DNA of 64,000 nucleotides, from contig JANUWI010000011.1 of assembly GCA_025504975.1 (NCBI GenBank), forward strand, positions 310,001 through 374,000, in the 5' to 3' direction. Origin of the DNA: Plenodomus lindquistii. Taxonomy: Eukaryota > Ascomycota > Dothideomycetes > Pleosporales > Leptosphaeriaceae. A program made the position numbers and the translations under genes. A model generated the notes under the pieces. That model was given only the letters and a program-made list of their open reading frames with translations. It was not told where the DNA came from and ran no database searches. The stretch's first letter is position 1. Every line of letters starts with the position of its first letter. Shown in pieces: positions 1 to 11,587 of the stretch.

Positions 1-354
1 ATTCTGGAGTTCCATGGGCTGAACGATAGTGTTGTTGCGTATGATGGGAATAATGGTGCTGCTGCTCCAGCGTCGACGCCCGTATCCGAGTTTGTGCAAG
101 GCTGGGTGGCTAAGAATGGGTGTGGTGGCGTGGCTCCACGTGTCAAGACACTGGAGGGCAACACCGTGACAGAATCGAGCTGGACGTGTAATGGCAAGGC
201 AGATGTGGTTGTGCATCGGACCATTGCTGGGTTTGGACATGGATGGCCAAGTGTGGCGAAGCAGGCAGATGTTTTGGAGCAGATGAGGTTGGGACCTACC
301 ACGTGGAACGCGTCGAGTGTAATATTAGAGTGGTTTGCCAAGTTCACATTGTGA
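1..354 (+). CDS. Feruloyl esterase / acetylxylan esterase-type hydrolase, C-terminal part
   Basis: The open frame enters from the left edge and ends at TGA 352-354, so only the last 117 residues are present. The visible part has the last two members of an alpha/beta-hydrolase triad as arranged in the LpqC / FaeC esterase family: Asp in the FHGLNDSVV segment and His in the GFGHGWPS segment. Two cysteines (in GCGG and WTCN) lie where a disulfide is usual in secreted members. In the family the enzyme releases ferulic or acetyl groups from plant cell-wall xylan outside the cell. The nucleophile Ser and any signal peptide lie outside the window, so exact substrate cannot be stated. The family call is fairly secure, the substrate is inference. 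Confidence 0.75.
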   Translation: MLEFHGLNDSVVAYDGNNGAAAPASTPVSEFVQGWVAKNGCGGVAPRVKTLEGNTVTESSWTCNGKADVVVHRTIAGFGHGWPSVAKQADVLEQMRLGPTTWNASSVILEWFAKFTL

Positions 355-651
355 GCTTGAACCGTCGAAGCACGTTGAAAAGGATAGATTGATACTTTAA
401 AACCACGAGCAGTGTTCCCATCTTTTGTATCTCACGATAAATCCGTTTTGCGTAGTGCCCTTCACTTTTTTTGAACGCAGTCCGTGGTCTTGCCGGATTC
501 ACATAAGATGAATATGCTTATCCATCGGCATGCTAAAGGTATCTCAAGAAAGAAAAAACTAGTGACGCCGGATCCAGGTGGCTATGCAGAAAAAAAAAAG
601 AGTAAATCCTCCCCTGACGCGTGACACTCAAAGAAGACATTAAACGTAGTG

Positions 652-2715
652 TTATTGTGAAGAGGTATGATGTACGGTAGGCGTTCCTTGGCTTGAATCC
701 CGCAATTCAAGGGTTTCCATAGCCCTGATGCCTCCCTCTGTATCGAGTGATGACGGACCATGTGGTGGAGAGGGCAACGACATGGAAGCATCGCCATCTT
801 TGGGGGTTGCGGAAGAACGGCCCTTGTCATCATCTTGAACGTATGCAATCGAGCCCCATATGCGCCAATGCAATGCGATAATGTGGGAAATGCGCTTAGC
901 TAATTCTGCTAGCTTGTCAATTTCCAAGTGAAGTTCAGAAGGTGGTAGCATATCGGAATGGTGCAGCGTTGAAGAATAGGTTGAAACAGGCGGTAGCGAT
1001 GATGTGGGTGTAACAAAATTGGTGTGGAGTTCCATTGGTGACGAGGTGTTACAGCGTTGAACACTGATGAGGACTAGTGGTAAGAGGGACGTTTCCAGTT
1101 GCGTAGAGTGTGATGCAGAGCCTTCGATGAACAGAGTTCGAAGACGTTGATTGACTTCTGTCCATCGGTCGAGATGACTTGTTGTATTTTTGCCAGCAAG
1201 ACGTGAGGCTTGCCGCAGTATTTCCAGTGAGATGGCGTCAGAGTTTATACACCACTGCTGTGGCCCGTGGCCGATGGCTTCGCCCATGATGGCCAGCAGA
1301 GAACGGCGTAGCTGCTGAATGCATGATTCAGTCGAAGGGCCCACATAGCCAAGTTCCTTGATAAGATGACTGTAGGTGTCCAGACAGATATCAAGACACA
1401 CCGAGTCCTCAATCTCAGCTTTGAGCATTCTCAAGCGGTCTCGATCGAGGTAAAAGGTCTCGGGCAAGTCCCGTCCTGCGCGTCTACCAAACAAGCTTGC
1501 GACAACAGCACGTACAAACGCTTCGAGCTGAAAGGCCGAAGAATTGCGCTGCCGAGGTACGCATTGATGACCCAGCTCTTCGATCGCATCAACATACCAC
1601 CTTTGGGCTGTGTTGATGTTGACTCTGGATCGGCCATGGACCAATCTGTCTAGGTGGTAGTGGTTTTCAAAGTTGATGGTATCTTCAATGAGTAAGGTCT
1701 TGAGATTCCGGATCTGGTGGTTCGCAACATCCTGGCGATGCGTTAGTAACAATCGGACCAAGCTTGTCAGGGTACTCACGAGCTTCATGGCTTCCAGTAT
1801 CCCCAGCAGTTCCCTCAACCCTTGTATAATCATCTCGGGATTATTAGTCATCACACCTGCACGAGTATGCTCGACCATGTCGTCCACCCATTCATCTCTC
1901 ATGGGGGCGCAGTGCTCTTTCAAGAGATGTGCCATCCATTCCGCAAACCTGACCAGGTCACAAACGCCTCTTTCTATTTCTTGCATCAGCATTGCGACGT
2001 CAAGATGTTCATCAACCCTCGAGTGATCCCGGTCCGGTACAAGACTCTTTAGTACGTTGGCTATTGTCGAGAACATGGTGGGTATGCGTCGCTGCGCATG
2101 ATGGGAGATGGCCTCAGAAGTGATTTGCCCGAGTCGTACTGGGGGGGTTCCGCGGTAAAGTCTTTCATATAATATCAGCTCTGCGACCAAGGCCGTCCAA
2201 TAGTTGCTCGCAACCCTCGTCTTCTCTTGCCCTTTGACTCCATCAAGATTTGGCCTAAAGCTGAGGTCGCGGTCGAAGTTGACGTCATGCCGTAATTTGA
2301 TATTGGTGATGACACTTTGAATGTCGAGTTCGCTCAATGATTGCTTGGTGACAGGGGGTGTGTCCGACGCTTCCAGAAAGGCTTCCGCTAGCTCTTCGCC
2401 GTGTGAGCCAGGCAGCATGGCCCGGAGAAGGTGGGCGAGTTCATCGGGGATCGTGTGAGGATATTGCGAGGCCGTTGACGGAGGATATGAATCGAGAATT
2501 GTAGGGCAAGATGGGGGGTCTGGTCTCATGTCTCGCTCTGTAAGATGCCTTTCCCCAACAGGAGATGCGTCGGAGCATATGTGAGAGCCATAGCAGGTCG
2601 AAGGTGACCCCTCCCTGGTTTGAGAGTTTATGACTTCGGTTCTCGAGGGGTAGCCATGATTAGGTCTGACGGAGGTGGAGCTGTTGCCAGCAGTGTTGGG
2701 CGTGTGCACTCCCAT
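652..2715 (-). CDS. Tcp11/Sok1 family protein
   Basis: Single-exon 687-residue protein starting at an ATG. About 80 residues of disordered N-terminus precede a helical domain of roughly 400 residues. This domain carries the hallmark of the T-complex 11 family, a HDVNFDRDLSFRPN segment followed by KTRVASNYWTALVAEL, near residues 145-185. Yeast Sok1, a member, suppresses loss of protein kinase A, and the family is linked to cAMP signalling, but the biochemical activity is not established. The C-terminal 150 residues are Ser/Thr-rich and low complexity. The upstream region is long and intron-free in this frame, so I chose the first in-frame ATG that gives a conserved-looking start. No neighbour suggests an operon-like link. 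Confidence 0.8.
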   Translation of the reverse strand: MGVHTPNTAGNSSTSVRPNHGYPSRTEVINSQTREGSPSTCYGSHICSDASPVGERHLTERDMRPDPPSCPTILDSYPPSTASQYPHTIPDELAHLLRAMLPGSHGEELAEAFLEASDTPPVTKQSLSELDIQSVITNIKLRHDVNFDRDLSFRPNLDGVKGQEKTRVASNYWTALVAELILYERLYRGTPPVRLGQITSEAISHHAQRRIPTMFSTIANVLKSLVPDRDHSRVDEHLDVAMLMQEIERGVCDLVRFAEWMAHLLKEHCAPMRDEWVDDMVEHTRAGVMTNNPEMIIQGLRELLGILEAMKLVSTLTSLVRLLLTHRQDVANHQIRNLKTLLIEDTINFENHYHLDRLVHGRSRVNINTAQRWYVDAIEELGHQCVPRQRNSSAFQLEAFVRAVVASLFGRRAGRDLPETFYLDRDRLRMLKAEIEDSVCLDICLDTYSHLIKELGYVGPSTESCIQQLRRSLLAIMGEAIGHGPQQWCINSDAISLEILRQASRLAGKNTTSHLDRWTEVNQRLRTLFIEGSASHSTQLETSLLPLVLISVQRCNTSSPMELHTNFVTPTSSLPPVSTYSSTLHHSDMLPPSELHLEIDKLAELAKRISHIIALHWRIWGSIAYVQDDDKGRSSATPKDGDASMSLPSPPHGPSSLDTEGGIRAMETLELRDSSQGTPTVHHTSSQ

Positions 2716-4326
2716 GGTGAGTTGGCGGCGGCACGAGGTGGTTTAGAGTCGTCGACGTGTTGCCTGTCGGATCGCTGGAGGGCGTCTTGTGCTATGGGCG
2801 TAAGAAGCAGAGTGGTGATGACAAGTAAAGTGGGGAAGAGAGGGCGCAAGAAAAGCGCACAAGGCGGTGACAAGCGTGGACTGCGAGGCATTAGCTTACC
2901 AAACGATTCAAGACAAGGCTGTTTGCAAGACACAAGCTGAGAAGGTGTTGGCGGACGGTTTGAGCGACAAGTGCAGGCTGGCGCATCGACCAACGAGACA
3001 GGCGGCGAGTCAAACCAGCAGCAGAAACGAGGCACGAGAAGGGGACACAGAGGAGCAGTACCTGGATGGGCTATGTCCACGGGCAGCAAAGATTTGGAGA
3101 ATCTTTTGGGTACAAGTATCAAGGCTTGTGCTGCGTGGACATGGCAAGGGAGGACAAAGGAGTCAGATGGGCTGCAACGAGCGACGATGACGGTTGCGGA
3201 AGCTTGAGGAACGGCTTCAGACAAGAGGGACTTTGCCAGAAAAGCAAAGCAAAGCGGTCAAGACAAAAAGCAGACAGGCAGACAGACGGACAGACGGACG
3301 GACGGACGGACAGAGAGGACAGAGAGGAGGGCGGAGCGGAGGGCAGTGGTGAAGGTGCAGCAAGGCGCAAGAGTGCTGCAAGGTGTGTGGAATTCCAACC
3401 GCGGATGGATCTTGACACTGGGAGCAGCGTGTGGTGGTGCGAATCCGGAGGGTGGAGGTTGGAGCGGGAGCCCTTGCATTCTTGTTTAAAAGACGGAGCA
3501 CAGACGGCGGCGGCGCTGCCAGTGAGTGGCACTGGCAGCACTGCACCTGCCATGGCATTGATTGATTGCCTCACCACCGACGGCCAGGGCACGAGCCAAT
3601 GCAAAAGTCACGACGCCGACGACATGGCCAGGAGACAGGCGGTCGACGGGACCTGCAGACGGCAGACGGCCAACAACGTGATGCGAGGCGGCACAGTGAA
3701 GCGGCAGCCCAGGCCATCCCCGCTGCCCACCGCTGTGCCGCGACGCGCAATGGATGGCGCGCGGTCGTGAGAGAGAGGACGACCTCGGGAGTCTTGGAGG
3801 GTGTCAGACTTCAGTCATGCTTGCTGGGCTGCCGCTAGATGATGGGATGCATCATGGATGATCATGGATGCATGCATGCAGCAGCCAGCGCCGGCCACGG
3901 TTCTGGCGGGCGCGGCCCCATGCGGTTAGCCCCGCCTCACTTTTCCCACGGGCCAGGGCGAGCGAGTCGACCATCCCAGCCAACACCAAGGTGCACCGTT
4001 TTGCACTGTAAATTGCAGAGCAACCTCTCACAACGTCGCAAACAACCCCCGACGGGCGAGTGACCAGTCGAGTACCCCCATCGCTGCCACCAAAGCCCCC
4101 GCCAAGGTTGCCTTCCAAAGCTACAAAAGGAACCTTCGTCGACATGACTGCACTGTACACCTCCACCATGCCATGACACCGCGTTTCAGGAATGATTATC
4201 AATTACTAGGCATGATCCCACTCATGGTACCAAAGCGTCAAGACACCACATAGGCCGCATCGTGTATTGCAGCCATCGCTCCTCGCCACCATGCTACTCG
4301 CTACTGGGCACAACAACATGGGCCTC
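2716..4326. other. Intergenic region, 1.6 kb, upstream of the Tcp11 gene
   Basis: No convincing gene. Open frames here overlap each other in both directions, are rich in Arg/Ser and lack family motifs. The stretch holds a GACGGACA-type microsatellite at about 3272-3329 and an ATGCAT-rich short repeat near 3843-3882. It probably serves as promoter and 5' leader of the Tcp11 gene and as 3' flank of the cytidylyltransferase gene. Confidence 0.5.
3272..3329. repeat. GACGGACA/CAGA microsatellite
   Basis: Imperfect tandem tetranucleotides (CAGA, GGCA, GACGGACA units) run for almost 60 bp in non-coding DNA. Confidence 0.8.
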
Positions 4327-5799
4327 CTAGGCTGCCGTGTCCATCGCTTCCGACTTGCTTTGTTTGCCAGTACGGCCACGCGGCGCTTCGTGCGGACTGC
4401 GTGGTTCCTGCTCGTCTGAGCTGACGTCATCTGAAGGGCTCTGCGCTCTGCTATCATTCAAGTTGCGTCGACTGCGAGCCATCTACTACATGTCAGCCTG
4501 TGTGTATCGTGTCCTCTGCTTAGACTTGGCTTACCCAAGATCGCACTCCACCAATCAGCCCAAGGTTGTAGCCAGCAGCAAACTCAGAGGACCCTCGTGT
4601 GTTGTCGTTGGCACGAGGAATGTCCAAGTGGCTGAGCCGCGACAAGGCTGATGGTGAGCGAGCTGTTGCTGACGTCGTCGACTCGAATGCATCCGATGCC
4701 TCTCTGGTAGGTGTCCTGGCCGGACTGGCCGGACGACTCGACTGCCAGAACTGGCGGAAGTCCTTGCTAAGCTCCTGGCCAGTAGTGGCCCAGTTGGCCT
4801 TGATGCTGTCGCGGAGCTCGACCATGTTGCGTTTGATATCCAGCTCGTTCTTCTTCAACCACGACACATTGAGCTCCTTGCGCGACGTGCCACGCTTGAG
4901 CTGGCGGTCAATGTACTGGTCGTAGTCACGGACGATCCTGTGCGTGGTCAGCTTGGTCGGGAGTCACGAGGCGCGGGAGAGGGCCTTTACTTGGTAATGA
5001 TGCCCGTCGTGCTCAGCCCTTCGGTTCTTTGCGTGACGAGGAACATGCCCTTTGCTTTGATGGGGCCATAGATGTCGTCGCCCTCGTCTGCGCCGTAGGG
5101 GAGGTCATCGTGGGCCACATAGTCGATGTTGTGTTTGAGCAGAAACTCAGCCGTGACAATCCAGGGACAGTCCTCGATGACCTCGTCGACCCACTTGCAG
5201 TGCCGCACGCTCTCGGCACGCTCAATGGCGGACAGGACCGTCAGGCCCTTGCGCTTGTGTGTCTCCTTGTTGCCCGTGACGCCCACAATGAGGTGGACGT
5301 TGTCAAAGGCCATCTTGGCCTGCTGCAGGGCGCGCATGTGGCCAATGTGGAACAGGTCGAAGACGCCGTCGGCGTAAATGCGCACGGCGCGGTCCTTGGG
5401 CGGGGGGTTCGTCTTGTAGCCCACGGGGTCGACGAGCCCAGCCTTGGGCGGGGGCTCCATGCGCAGCGTGCCCGCCTCGCCGTTCTCACCATGCTCGTCG
5501 CCCGCAATCGACGACGTCCGCCGGCTCTTCTTGCTGGCGCGCCCTTCGGACTCGTCGTCGCTGTCGTCGCCGCCGTCTGCCGCCGTCTTCGCAGAGCGCG
5601 CCCGTTTCGCGGCCCCGCCTGCATCCGCCTGGCGCTCTTTCTTGGACGCGACGGCCTGCAGAACGGCGTCTTCGGCGCCCTCGTCGGACGCGTCGCGCGA
5701 GGATGGCTGCACGGCGTCCATGGCTGGAGGAGTAACGGAGGGAGTAACCGAGGAGAGCGTGGTGGATCGCTTTCGTTTCGGCGGCATCAGCGGGTGCAC
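4327..5799 (-). CDS. PCT1: Choline-phosphate cytidylyltransferase
   Basis: Catalyses CTP + phosphocholine to CDP-choline, the controlled step of the Kennedy pathway to phosphatidylcholine. It acts at the nuclear envelope/ER. Exons are 4991-5799, 4535-4937 and 4327-4482, giving 455 residues. Residues 1-135 are a Lys/Arg/Ser-rich tail with nuclear-signal-like basic runs. The cytidylyltransferase fold follows, with ADGVFDLFHIGHMRAL (HIGH at 151-154) and RTEGLSTTGII at 258-268. After the first intron the sequence continues IVRDYDQYID, as in all CCTs, then an amphipathic helical segment for membrane binding and a Ser-rich tail with SP sites. Introns: 53 nt (GTAAAG-CAG) and 52 nt (GTAAGC, CTGAC branch, TAG). 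The second 3' site was chosen because a nearer CAG leaves only 37 nt. A second ATG 12 bases in could also start the protein. Confidence 0.92.
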
Positions 5800-6356
5800 A
5801 CAGTCTTGGGCGGGGTGTGGTGTGGTTTGAGGGAGGGGTGTGATATGTAGATGTATAGGGCAGTCGAGTCGAGTCTAGTGGGCGTGGACGTGGAACGGCC
5901 GTCGTGTTGTATGGGAGAGGACTACGGGTGAAGCCGCTGCCAAACTCACGCCGACGCCAACAAGCCGGGCCGCGAGCACCTAACTCAGGATCCAATGTAG
6001 TGAAGACTGGGCGATGACAACGAATATCTCCAGATTACGGCGGTTGGCAGTCTCAACATGCACAACAACAATGGCACTCGGTTTGACTTTGACCATGTGC
6101 TGGAACCCGTGCACCAGATCGACATCATATCTGATATTTTGGACGCGGCATTTCCCTGATCCAAGCCCACATCAGCCACCTTGGCAATGACGACAAATCG
6201 CATCACGTCCAACTCCACAATCATTACCCCCGTGTACGTCTTGCGTCGCCTCAACGGCACAAAGTCTTGTTTCGAGATCAACCGCACGCTCATTTAATTA
6301 TACATGTGCATTCCAGCCGAAGGGAAAAAAAACCTTCCTCCCCGCTACCGCTGCGA
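5800..6356. other. Intergenic region between two minus-strand genes, with a coding-like remnant
   Basis: Promoter side of the cytidylyltransferase gene and 3' flank of the P450. On the plus strand about 6000-6150 reads without stops with gene-like codon choice (DDNEYLQITAVG... DILDAAFP, then TGA), and 6200-6295 has another short open stretch. No start, splice context or recognised family links them. It may be a decayed gene. Confidence 0.35.
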
Positions 6357-8061
6357 TTATGCCCTCGCACGAAACTGCAATACGGGTCCATCCTTCTTAC
6401 TTGCAAAGACATCCTGAATCTGATATTCTGTGGCTCTTGTCCTCCCAGCTTCAAGATCTTTGCTTCCAGCACCCAGTGTCGTGCCTGGCGCCAGCCTTAG
6501 GTCATATAGATAAAGTACGCGCGCAATCGTGACCGACAACTCTACATAGGCCAGGCCCTTGCCAATACACCCACGAGGTCCGATGCTAAACGGATTGTAT
6601 GCCGACTGGGCCTCGGCAAGTCTGTTGTGAAGGGGATTCTGAGACGGGTCTGATAGCCACCGTTCGGGAATGTAGTCGAATGGTTGAGGAAAATAGTCAG
6701 GGTTGTGATGTATGGCGTAAATCGGTACGCCTACATCCACACCAGCTGGGATGTGATGACCATCGATTTCCAAGCCACCCTGAAGAACCTGTCGAGGCAG
6801 TGCCCCTGCCACTGGTGGTGTCATTCGCATCGTCTCATCGATGCAAGCGCGTAGGAACGTGCAGCCGCTGAGCTTTGGTCCGGTTACGATTTCCTCTACA
6901 TCAGCAAAGGTCTCGCGGATCTCCTTTGTCACCTTCTGCAATGCAGTAGCACTGTGAGCGAGGTAGAAGAACGTTCCTGACATGGCAGTCGATGTCGTGT
7001 CCGAACCAGCGATGATTAACAGATTCGACTCGCCCCATAGCTCATCCATGGTAAAGCCTTTGCCAGTTTCAGCATCTTTGGCGTTGAGAAGGTAGTAGAA
7101 GAAGTCCTTTCGATCAGCGTCGACACCAAGCTTGGTCCGCTCCATGGCCTGCCCCTTGCTGTACTGCATGTACTGCGCTCGCTGGCCCGCAATCTTACGG
7201 AAGAACAGCTTGTCCAAGTGCCAGTTGTGTATTGTAAGGTGAGTACCGCACTGCCAAAGTTAACACTTTATTTCGAGCTTTGACTTCGGGGAGGTGAACC
7301 CACAATAAGATGGCGATGTGCAGCATTACCGACCAATTCTGTGGCAAAGCGGTTTGCAGGACTCTCCAGCATGCCAAAAGCCTTACCAAAGACCAGGTCG
7401 CCCATGATATCGAATACCAGCCATTCGCACCAGTGTGCTGCGTTCCACGCCTCGTTCCAGTCCTGTTCCTTTTCCTCAACCCCAATTCTTCCCGTCCTCT
7501 TTCGACCAAGCAGCTCGCAGCCCACGCGTACGTTCGCTAAAATGTACTTTTCCAGACTCTTGATCGCCTGGTCACTGAAGGCATGGCTCATCACTCGCCT
7601 TTTCCTCGCATGCTGCACCTTGTCGATGGAAGAGTGCACACTAACAGCCTTTGGTGTACTTGGAAACGCCTCGTAGAAGCTGGCCTTCTTCACGTTGGAG
7701 CGGAAACCATATATTGTCTTTAACCCCGTCGCCGTGTTGACAGAGAGTAAGTTTGGTCCCAGACGAACGTAAGCCCCATATTTGAGATGTGCTTGGTGGA
7801 ACGCAAGGTGCCGACTTCCCTTGTAGGCGTACCATGCCAGGTAGATGTCAGTGATTTTGGCAAGGAAGGGTCCTGGGTATCTTGCAAGGGGGTGGAGAGT
7901 AAGACGATATACAACGACAGCCGAGATCTGTACGGAATCAGTAAGATTCAGAATGTGGACGCTATTGCACGAACATAGAGAAGTAGCGCTCCAAATAAGT
8001 ATACCAATAGCAGCAGCGGCGAGGCTATAAGTGACCACATTGTGTCTAGGACTGATACCAT
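6357..8061 (-). CDS. Cytochrome P450 monooxygenase, microsomal
   Basis: Exons 7975-8061, 7304-7927 and 6357-7250 give 534 residues. The short first exon encodes a hydrophobic ER anchor (SLIASPLLLLVYLFGALLLY), followed by the RLTLHPLARYPGPF hinge. Seen motifs: I-helix AGSDTTS near 318, ExxR as ETMR near 376, PERW near 433, and the haem loop FSIGPRGCIGKG with the ligand Cys at about 465. The layout resembles the fungal group annotated as benzoate 4-monooxygenase or isotrichodermin C-15 hydroxylase. The substrate cannot be read from sequence. It needs an NADPH-P450 reductase, which is not in the window. Introns are 47 nt (GTTCGT-CAG) and 53 nt (GTGGGT-CAG). An alternative start at 8164 reads through intron 1 and gives a poor anchor, so I rejected it. 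No biosynthetic-cluster partners are nearby. Confidence 0.88.
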
Positions 8062-8624
8062 GTTGACAAGATCTGAACTTTTCAACAATTGTCAAATAGA
8101 TGTAATCGACACGAGAACATGAGAACAGATGTTTTGCTCTGCGCTCTGGATCCAGAAATTCCAATTTACTATCATGTAGTGCTCAGTCGTTCACCTAAAT
8201 ATGAGGGAGGCGTTTCCTGTGTCATCCGCCCTCCCCCCAATACCCAGGTTCCGTGACCATTTTTATCCCAAAAGCTTAACACAAGTTTCCCAGTCTAATC
8301 TGCAAGAATCCCGTGTTCGAAAAGCGTGACTTTGCTGATGCGGCAGCGCTGGGTATAAGGGACGGAGCGCAGCGGCAATATACGGATATCAGCGTTTAAC
8401 CGCACAGTGGGACGGGTACTCGAGCGCAGTTTAGCGTATGGGCGGCTACACAAGTACAGTCACGTAAGCTCATCCACATCTGACAGGAATGGCGCGGATA
8501 TTCGGCGCTCACGAACGGATACAGCATTTTACGAGAGTAAGGATGCTTGACATTGATCGTGTGTACGTAGGTACTGTGTGCATCGGCCCAGCCACTCCAC
8601 AGGTGAACGAAATTCGAGGATCAT
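8062..8624. other. Intergenic, P450 promoter side
   Basis: No gene, repeat or RNA seen. Probably the P450 promoter and the 3' flank of the small hydrophilic protein gene. Confidence 0.5.
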
Positions 8625-8966
8625 CTAGGCGCCTCCCTCACGCTTCGCATACTCGTCCTCAATATTCTCCTCATACTTCTTGTCATTCTGCACTTGTACG
8701 TGCCTCTTGTCATCTTCGCCTGTTACATCCGTAATGCGGCGCGTATTGTTGTCGTCGTTGCTCAGAATGGGCCTTCCTGCACTATCGGTCTCGAATCGCT
8801 CTTCTTGTGGTGCTCGGCCTGGTTCTTGGGTAGAACGGTGGACCTTTGTACCGTATGGATCAGAGTACGTTATCTCGCTATGAGACGTGGTTTGTCCGTT
8901 CACAGAACTGGACGAGTAGGATGTAGAGAAAGATTGGAACGTGGAGTTGGTATTGGAACTTGACAT
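8625..8966 (-). CDS. Small conserved hydrophilic protein
   Basis: Intron-free 113-residue protein with no signal peptide or membrane segment. The N-terminal third is Ser/Thr/Asn-rich, the middle has YSDPYGTKVHRSTQEPG and the C-terminal half is Asp/Glu/Lys-rich (TGEDDKRHVQVQNDKKYEE). It is predicted to be largely disordered. From memory, similar small proteins occur widely in dothideomycetes without known function; a search would be needed to confirm. The compact composition and a clean start and stop support a real gene. Confidence 0.7.
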   Translation of the reverse strand: MSSSNTNSTFQSFSTSYSSSSVNGQTTSHSEITYSDPYGTKVHRSTQEPGRAPQEERFETDSAGRPILSNDDNNTRRITDVTGEDDKRHVQVQNDKKYEENIEDEYAKREGGA

Positions 8967-10227
8967 TTCCGGAACAAGCTGTGAGTAAGCTGTGAGTATT
9001 CTGTCAAAAATTCGAATTGTAGATGGAGAATAAGAGAAGCTTTGTAGATGCGATGACGTAAAGTTCAGGTATCAAGTGCGACCAGGAGTATGACATCACA
9101 CTTGGAAAATGTGCCATCAATACCGCGCAAATTAGCACTTCAGATTATGGTTCATGGATCAGAATCAGGTGTTTGAGCATCCGTTCCAGCGGATTCGTTG
9201 GCGTTCCCGGTTCGGATCGAACAGGCCCAGCAACCCTGCTTCGATGATGCTCACAACAAAGTGTCTCACAATACCTCTATCACATAGCGATCTGTGGATG
9301 TATACTCATTCCATGTCACCGTTATATCTGCGACTCTAGTCCTCTGCCTTTTGCCGTTTCGTGTTCATCGACGACCTCTCGCCGCTCATGCTTATACTCA
9401 ACCCGCACATCGATAACAATCTTACTGTGATTAGCTGGTAGAGATGCTGAACACATGCGTTCTTCAAAAACCCCTGGGTCACTCCCTTGCCTCTCCTATG
9501 TCTCGGTATGGTTCATCGGTACACGGTGGAGGATCGTGGCGGGCTTGTGCCGTTGATTCGGTGCTACAAAAAGTTGATGCAGCGGCTGATGTGACTGAGT
9601 TTTAGGAGGCGTTTAACATCATGATGTGTGGGTTTAATACCTGAGAAGAGCACGATGGGAATTGAACGCTCATAGTAGATTGCGGTTCTTGAGCGAAAAG
9701 GTTCTTCATGGGAAGTTGCTAATCTACATAGGTAAACTCTAGTTGAGGGAGACGGACGTGCGAAACGTAACCACAAGTCGCCAGAGGTCGTATGGTAGAC
9801 GGTCAGGATACGCCTTACCAATCATCATAGGATCTTTTGATATCGCTACCACTGCACAAGTGCATGATTGCTTGCTCGTCACCCGTCGCTCACGACAACA
9901 ATTGCCACGAAATGGTGCCGTGGTCTTCAAAGCAGCTGATCACAAGACGTGAACAAAGACATCACACTGCGGACAATCCGTCAGCAGTAATCTTCCGTTG
10001 CGCGCAGTCCATTGAGCGTCGTCACATCACGGACAATGGCGGAAATAAGGGCGACTTGTCTTAGTTCGCGTGGAAGATTGATGCAGCGTCGGTTACAATG
10101 TCTAGTTGGGGGTGGTCAGTCGGTTGAAATGCTGCACCCTAGGCCGCCGCGCCCCTGACAGCCCGCCCGTACGAGCCGCTGATTGCGACGCACCTACTTC
10201 GCGCCCATCCAGCACCACCAGACCAAG
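8967..10227. other. Intergenic, 1.3 kb
   Basis: Between two divergent genes. Only short overlapping open frames with no motif. Likely promoters of both flanking genes. Confidence 0.5.
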
Positions 10228-11587
10228 ATGCGATTGTCTGGTACATCCTTTCTTTCCCTACTCTTCATAGTAGCATCCTACGCAGATCTCCATGAGCCTC
10301 TCGACTGCCAAGGTAGCCACGCAATTTCAGAAGCATGCGCGCGGCGCGTAGATGACATTGTTGCGATCGCCTCAGGCGTGTCCTATGTAGCCAGTGTTGC
10401 ATGCGAGGGCTGTCCCTACATGAAATCCACGTGGACTATCGATCATGCGCCCATGAGGACCGACCAGATACTGGTAAGTTCGGGTATATGTTATGCGTCA
10501 ACAAGATGCGAAGTGAAGGTCACTAATAGCAGGCCGCCACATATAGTTACTCAACATCACACTGACTGCCGACAATCGCACGATCTTACTTAACGATAAA
10601 CCTATATACCCACTTCCGACAATACCGACACCCCCAGAGTTTTGGGTCACGCAACGCCCGAACGACTTCTCAAATACGAACCTGAGTTCAGGTCTATCGT
10701 GTGTCGACCCGTACTGCCGCGGCAACGAGATAGACCCAAGCTGCAGGGAATGGTGTACGGATCTACTCCTTTCTTCAGTGAAAATCGACTATCTCTATAC
10801 TGTCCAAGCGCGGAGGAACGACCGCGCGGACAAGGATGTCAGGTTCCGATACTGGGAGGTTAGCGTGGACATTGTTGGAGGCAAAGCCGGAACGTGGTTT
10901 CCGCACTGGAAGTTTGATGATGCATTGCAGAAGTCGCTCTGGTTGCTTGTCGAGGGAAAGGAGTCGTACCAAGGCAGAGGTCGGGGCCCCAAGGAAGGCG
11001 GCGCCAGTGACTTATTTGGCGCTGGCGGCGTGGAAGAAAGCGCGTACGAATACAGAATCGTCGACATCCGACTTGAGCCCAGGACGTACAAACCTCCAGC
11101 GAAGAAGCCCCTGGGCGTCTGGCGAACCCTTGGACGTTTTTTCGGAGCTGATGTCTGGCAGGAGGAAGGGAGACGCTTTCTCTACCTTGACGAGGAATGG
11201 GGCGTTTATGGCAAAAAGGGTACATTGCGAAACTCGTTTGGCCATTTTGTGCACTGGCATGGCTGGTTTGTCCTCTGGTACATCATTCCTAGCACCATTG
11301 CGGCCGTTGCTGCAGTGGTTGGTAGCTACAAACTCTACTTTTGGGTTCAGCAACAAAAACAGCTCATGTCGTGGGACGGCATGGACGATGTATGGGACAG
11401 ACTCCGGAACGAGTCTTCAGTCGAAGAAGGGGATACCCTTCTGCAAGGCGCCTATCAAGATGAGCCGGATGTGGGCTGCAGCTCCGGATCGTTAAGATAT
11501 ACAGATGAGCCGCTATCCTTCAAGCCATTGCCGAGCAAACCTTTACCGGAGAAGCCACTGCCATCAGTACCCCTCATCGATACTTGA
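10228..11587 (+). CDS. Secretory-pathway membrane protein, unknown function
   Basis: Exons 10228-10473 and 10547-11587 (intron 73 nt, GTAAGT donor, TAG acceptor) give 428 residues. A signal peptide (RLSGTSFLSLLFIVASYA) leads into a Cys-rich lumenal or extracellular region with CVDPYCRGNEIDPSCREWC near 140-160. A single membrane span follows near 335-360 (WYIIPSTIAAVAAVVGSYKLYFWV). The cytosolic tail of about 65 residues ends in a short proline repeat (PLPSKPLPEKPLPSVP), which could bind SH3 or WW domains. This is a type I topology. I do not recognise the family. A CAG acceptor 16 nt upstream of the chosen one leads to an early stop, so the TAG was used. Confidence 0.75.

Noticed and set aside
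4498..4534. A 37-nt second intron in PCT1 ending at the nearer CAG
   Set aside because: Too short compared with all other introns here, and it removes the Ser-rich tail. The TAG at 4483 gives 52 nt with a CTGAC branch.
5029..5850. 273-codon plus-strand frame
   Set aside because: Antisense to the choline-phosphate cytidylyltransferase exon, a codon-bias shadow.
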